This document shows, piece after piece, positions 63,747-64,000 of a stretch of 64,000 nucleotides of DNA. Source of the DNA: Pseudomonas viridiflava (lineage in GTDB: Bacteria; Pseudomonadota; Gammaproteobacteria; Pseudomonadales; Pseudomonadaceae); the NCBI RefSeq assembly GCF_900589395.1, contig NZ_UUIS01000014.1, positions 124,001 to 188,000 on the forward strand. The letters are read 5' to 3'. Under the pieces are notes generated by a model. It was not told where the DNA came from. It did no database searches and saw only the letters and a program-made list of their open reading frames with translations. Position 1 is the first letter of the stretch, and every line of letters begins with the position of its first letter. The position numbers and the translations under genes are program-made.

Positions 63747-64000
63747 CAGCAGCGGTCCTCATGGTGTAGCGCCTGCCAGAGGGCGGGCAGGAAAATCTCG
63801 GCGACCAGGATGGTCAGGGCGCCGCGCCGAAAACACGACCGGCGGGCCCAGAGGCCGTCGGCCCGGTCGGCGTCCGGCAGCCAGTGCGGCGGATAGCTGC
63901 GCACCTGCAACGGGCCGCGCTCGAAGGCCGGGTCGCTGAACAGCAGCTCGCCCAGCGAGCGGGTGCCCAGGGCGTCCATGTGCAGGCCGCTGTCCAGCAG
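63746..64000 (-). CDS. ubiC: Chorismate lyase UbiC, C-terminal part
   Basis: This is the last 84 codons of ubiC. The frame runs off the right edge of the window (5' end missing). It includes [20 protein letters not shown] and [20 protein letters not shown], the C-terminal signature of chorismate lyase. UbiC removes pyruvate from chorismate to give 4-hydroxybenzoate, the substrate of UbiA. Its TGA overlaps the ubiA ATG. Confidence 0.9.
   Translation of the reverse strand: MLDSGLHMDALGTRSLGELLFSDPAFERGPLQVRSYPPHWLPDADRADGLWARRSCFRRGALTILVAEIFLPALWQALHHEDRC

Overview
The window looks like chromosomal DNA of a fluorescent Pseudomonas, closest in gene content to the P. putida group. It is GC-rich, densely coding, and carries many REP-type palindromes. 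The gene order uvrD, GGDEF-EAL, RpiR regulator, pycR, pycA-pycB, aspA, purE-purK, pstS-pstC-pstA-pstB-phoU, phoR-phoB, ubiA-ubiC is one I recognise from Pseudomonas chromosomes close to oriC. That placement is from memory and not computed. A perfect parS-type palindrome at the left edge fits an origin-proximal position. No rRNA, tRNA, CRISPR array, insertion sequence or prophage was found.

Layout. 1-4.3 kb: a partial DUF3617-like gene, a parS site, a Zur box and a zinc-response block with two COG0523 metal-chaperone GTPases and a DUF1826 gene. 4.3-12.1 kb: housekeeping genes (DUF3301, pdxY, thioesterase, CPA2 antiporter, SMI1/KNR4, Tim44-like, uvrD). 12.3-20.6 kb: a membrane PAS-GGDEF-EAL protein with a degenerate GGDEF motif, a HexR-like regulator behind a HexR-type operator, pycR, and the two-subunit pyruvate carboxylase pycA-pycB. 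20.7-25.8 kb: an accessory stretch with a reversed-order hipA-hipB-like pair behind three evenly spaced operators, two GNATs, a PaiB-like protein and a divergent MocR regulator. The MocR linker is encoded by a tandem array of DnaA-box-like 9-mers. 26-34.8 kb: a YeeE/YedE transporter, bestrophin, two membrane proteins of unknown role, a maltotetraose-type amylase, asparaginase and an AgcS symporter. 35-44.5 kb: aspA with a divergent LysR, a metzincin-like protease, purEK behind a leader terminator, glsB, DUF3299, a mutarotase, a thioesterase and an MFS transporter.

44.6-51.5 kb is the phosphate block: Pho boxes precede both pstS and pstC, followed by pstA, pstB and phoU. phoR-phoB, with its own Pho box, lies at 60.7-62.8 kb, so the sensor-regulator pair is about 9 kb from the transporter it controls. 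A response regulator follows phoU.

The most unusual locus is at 52.7-57.9 kb. A very large polymorphic-toxin-like gene is split into two overlapping ORFs (1054 and 694 codons) at a (CTGGG)3 tandem repeat. Loss of one repeat unit would give one 1737-residue protein. Its C-terminus has the D-x-E and C-x-x-C signature of a cytidine-deaminase-fold toxin. This suggests either a slippage-inactivated or a phase-variable toxin. No immunity gene is evident next to it.

The right end holds an M23 peptidase, REP elements, a CNNM/CorC-type membrane protein, phoR, phoB, ubiA and the 3' part of ubiC, which runs off the window.
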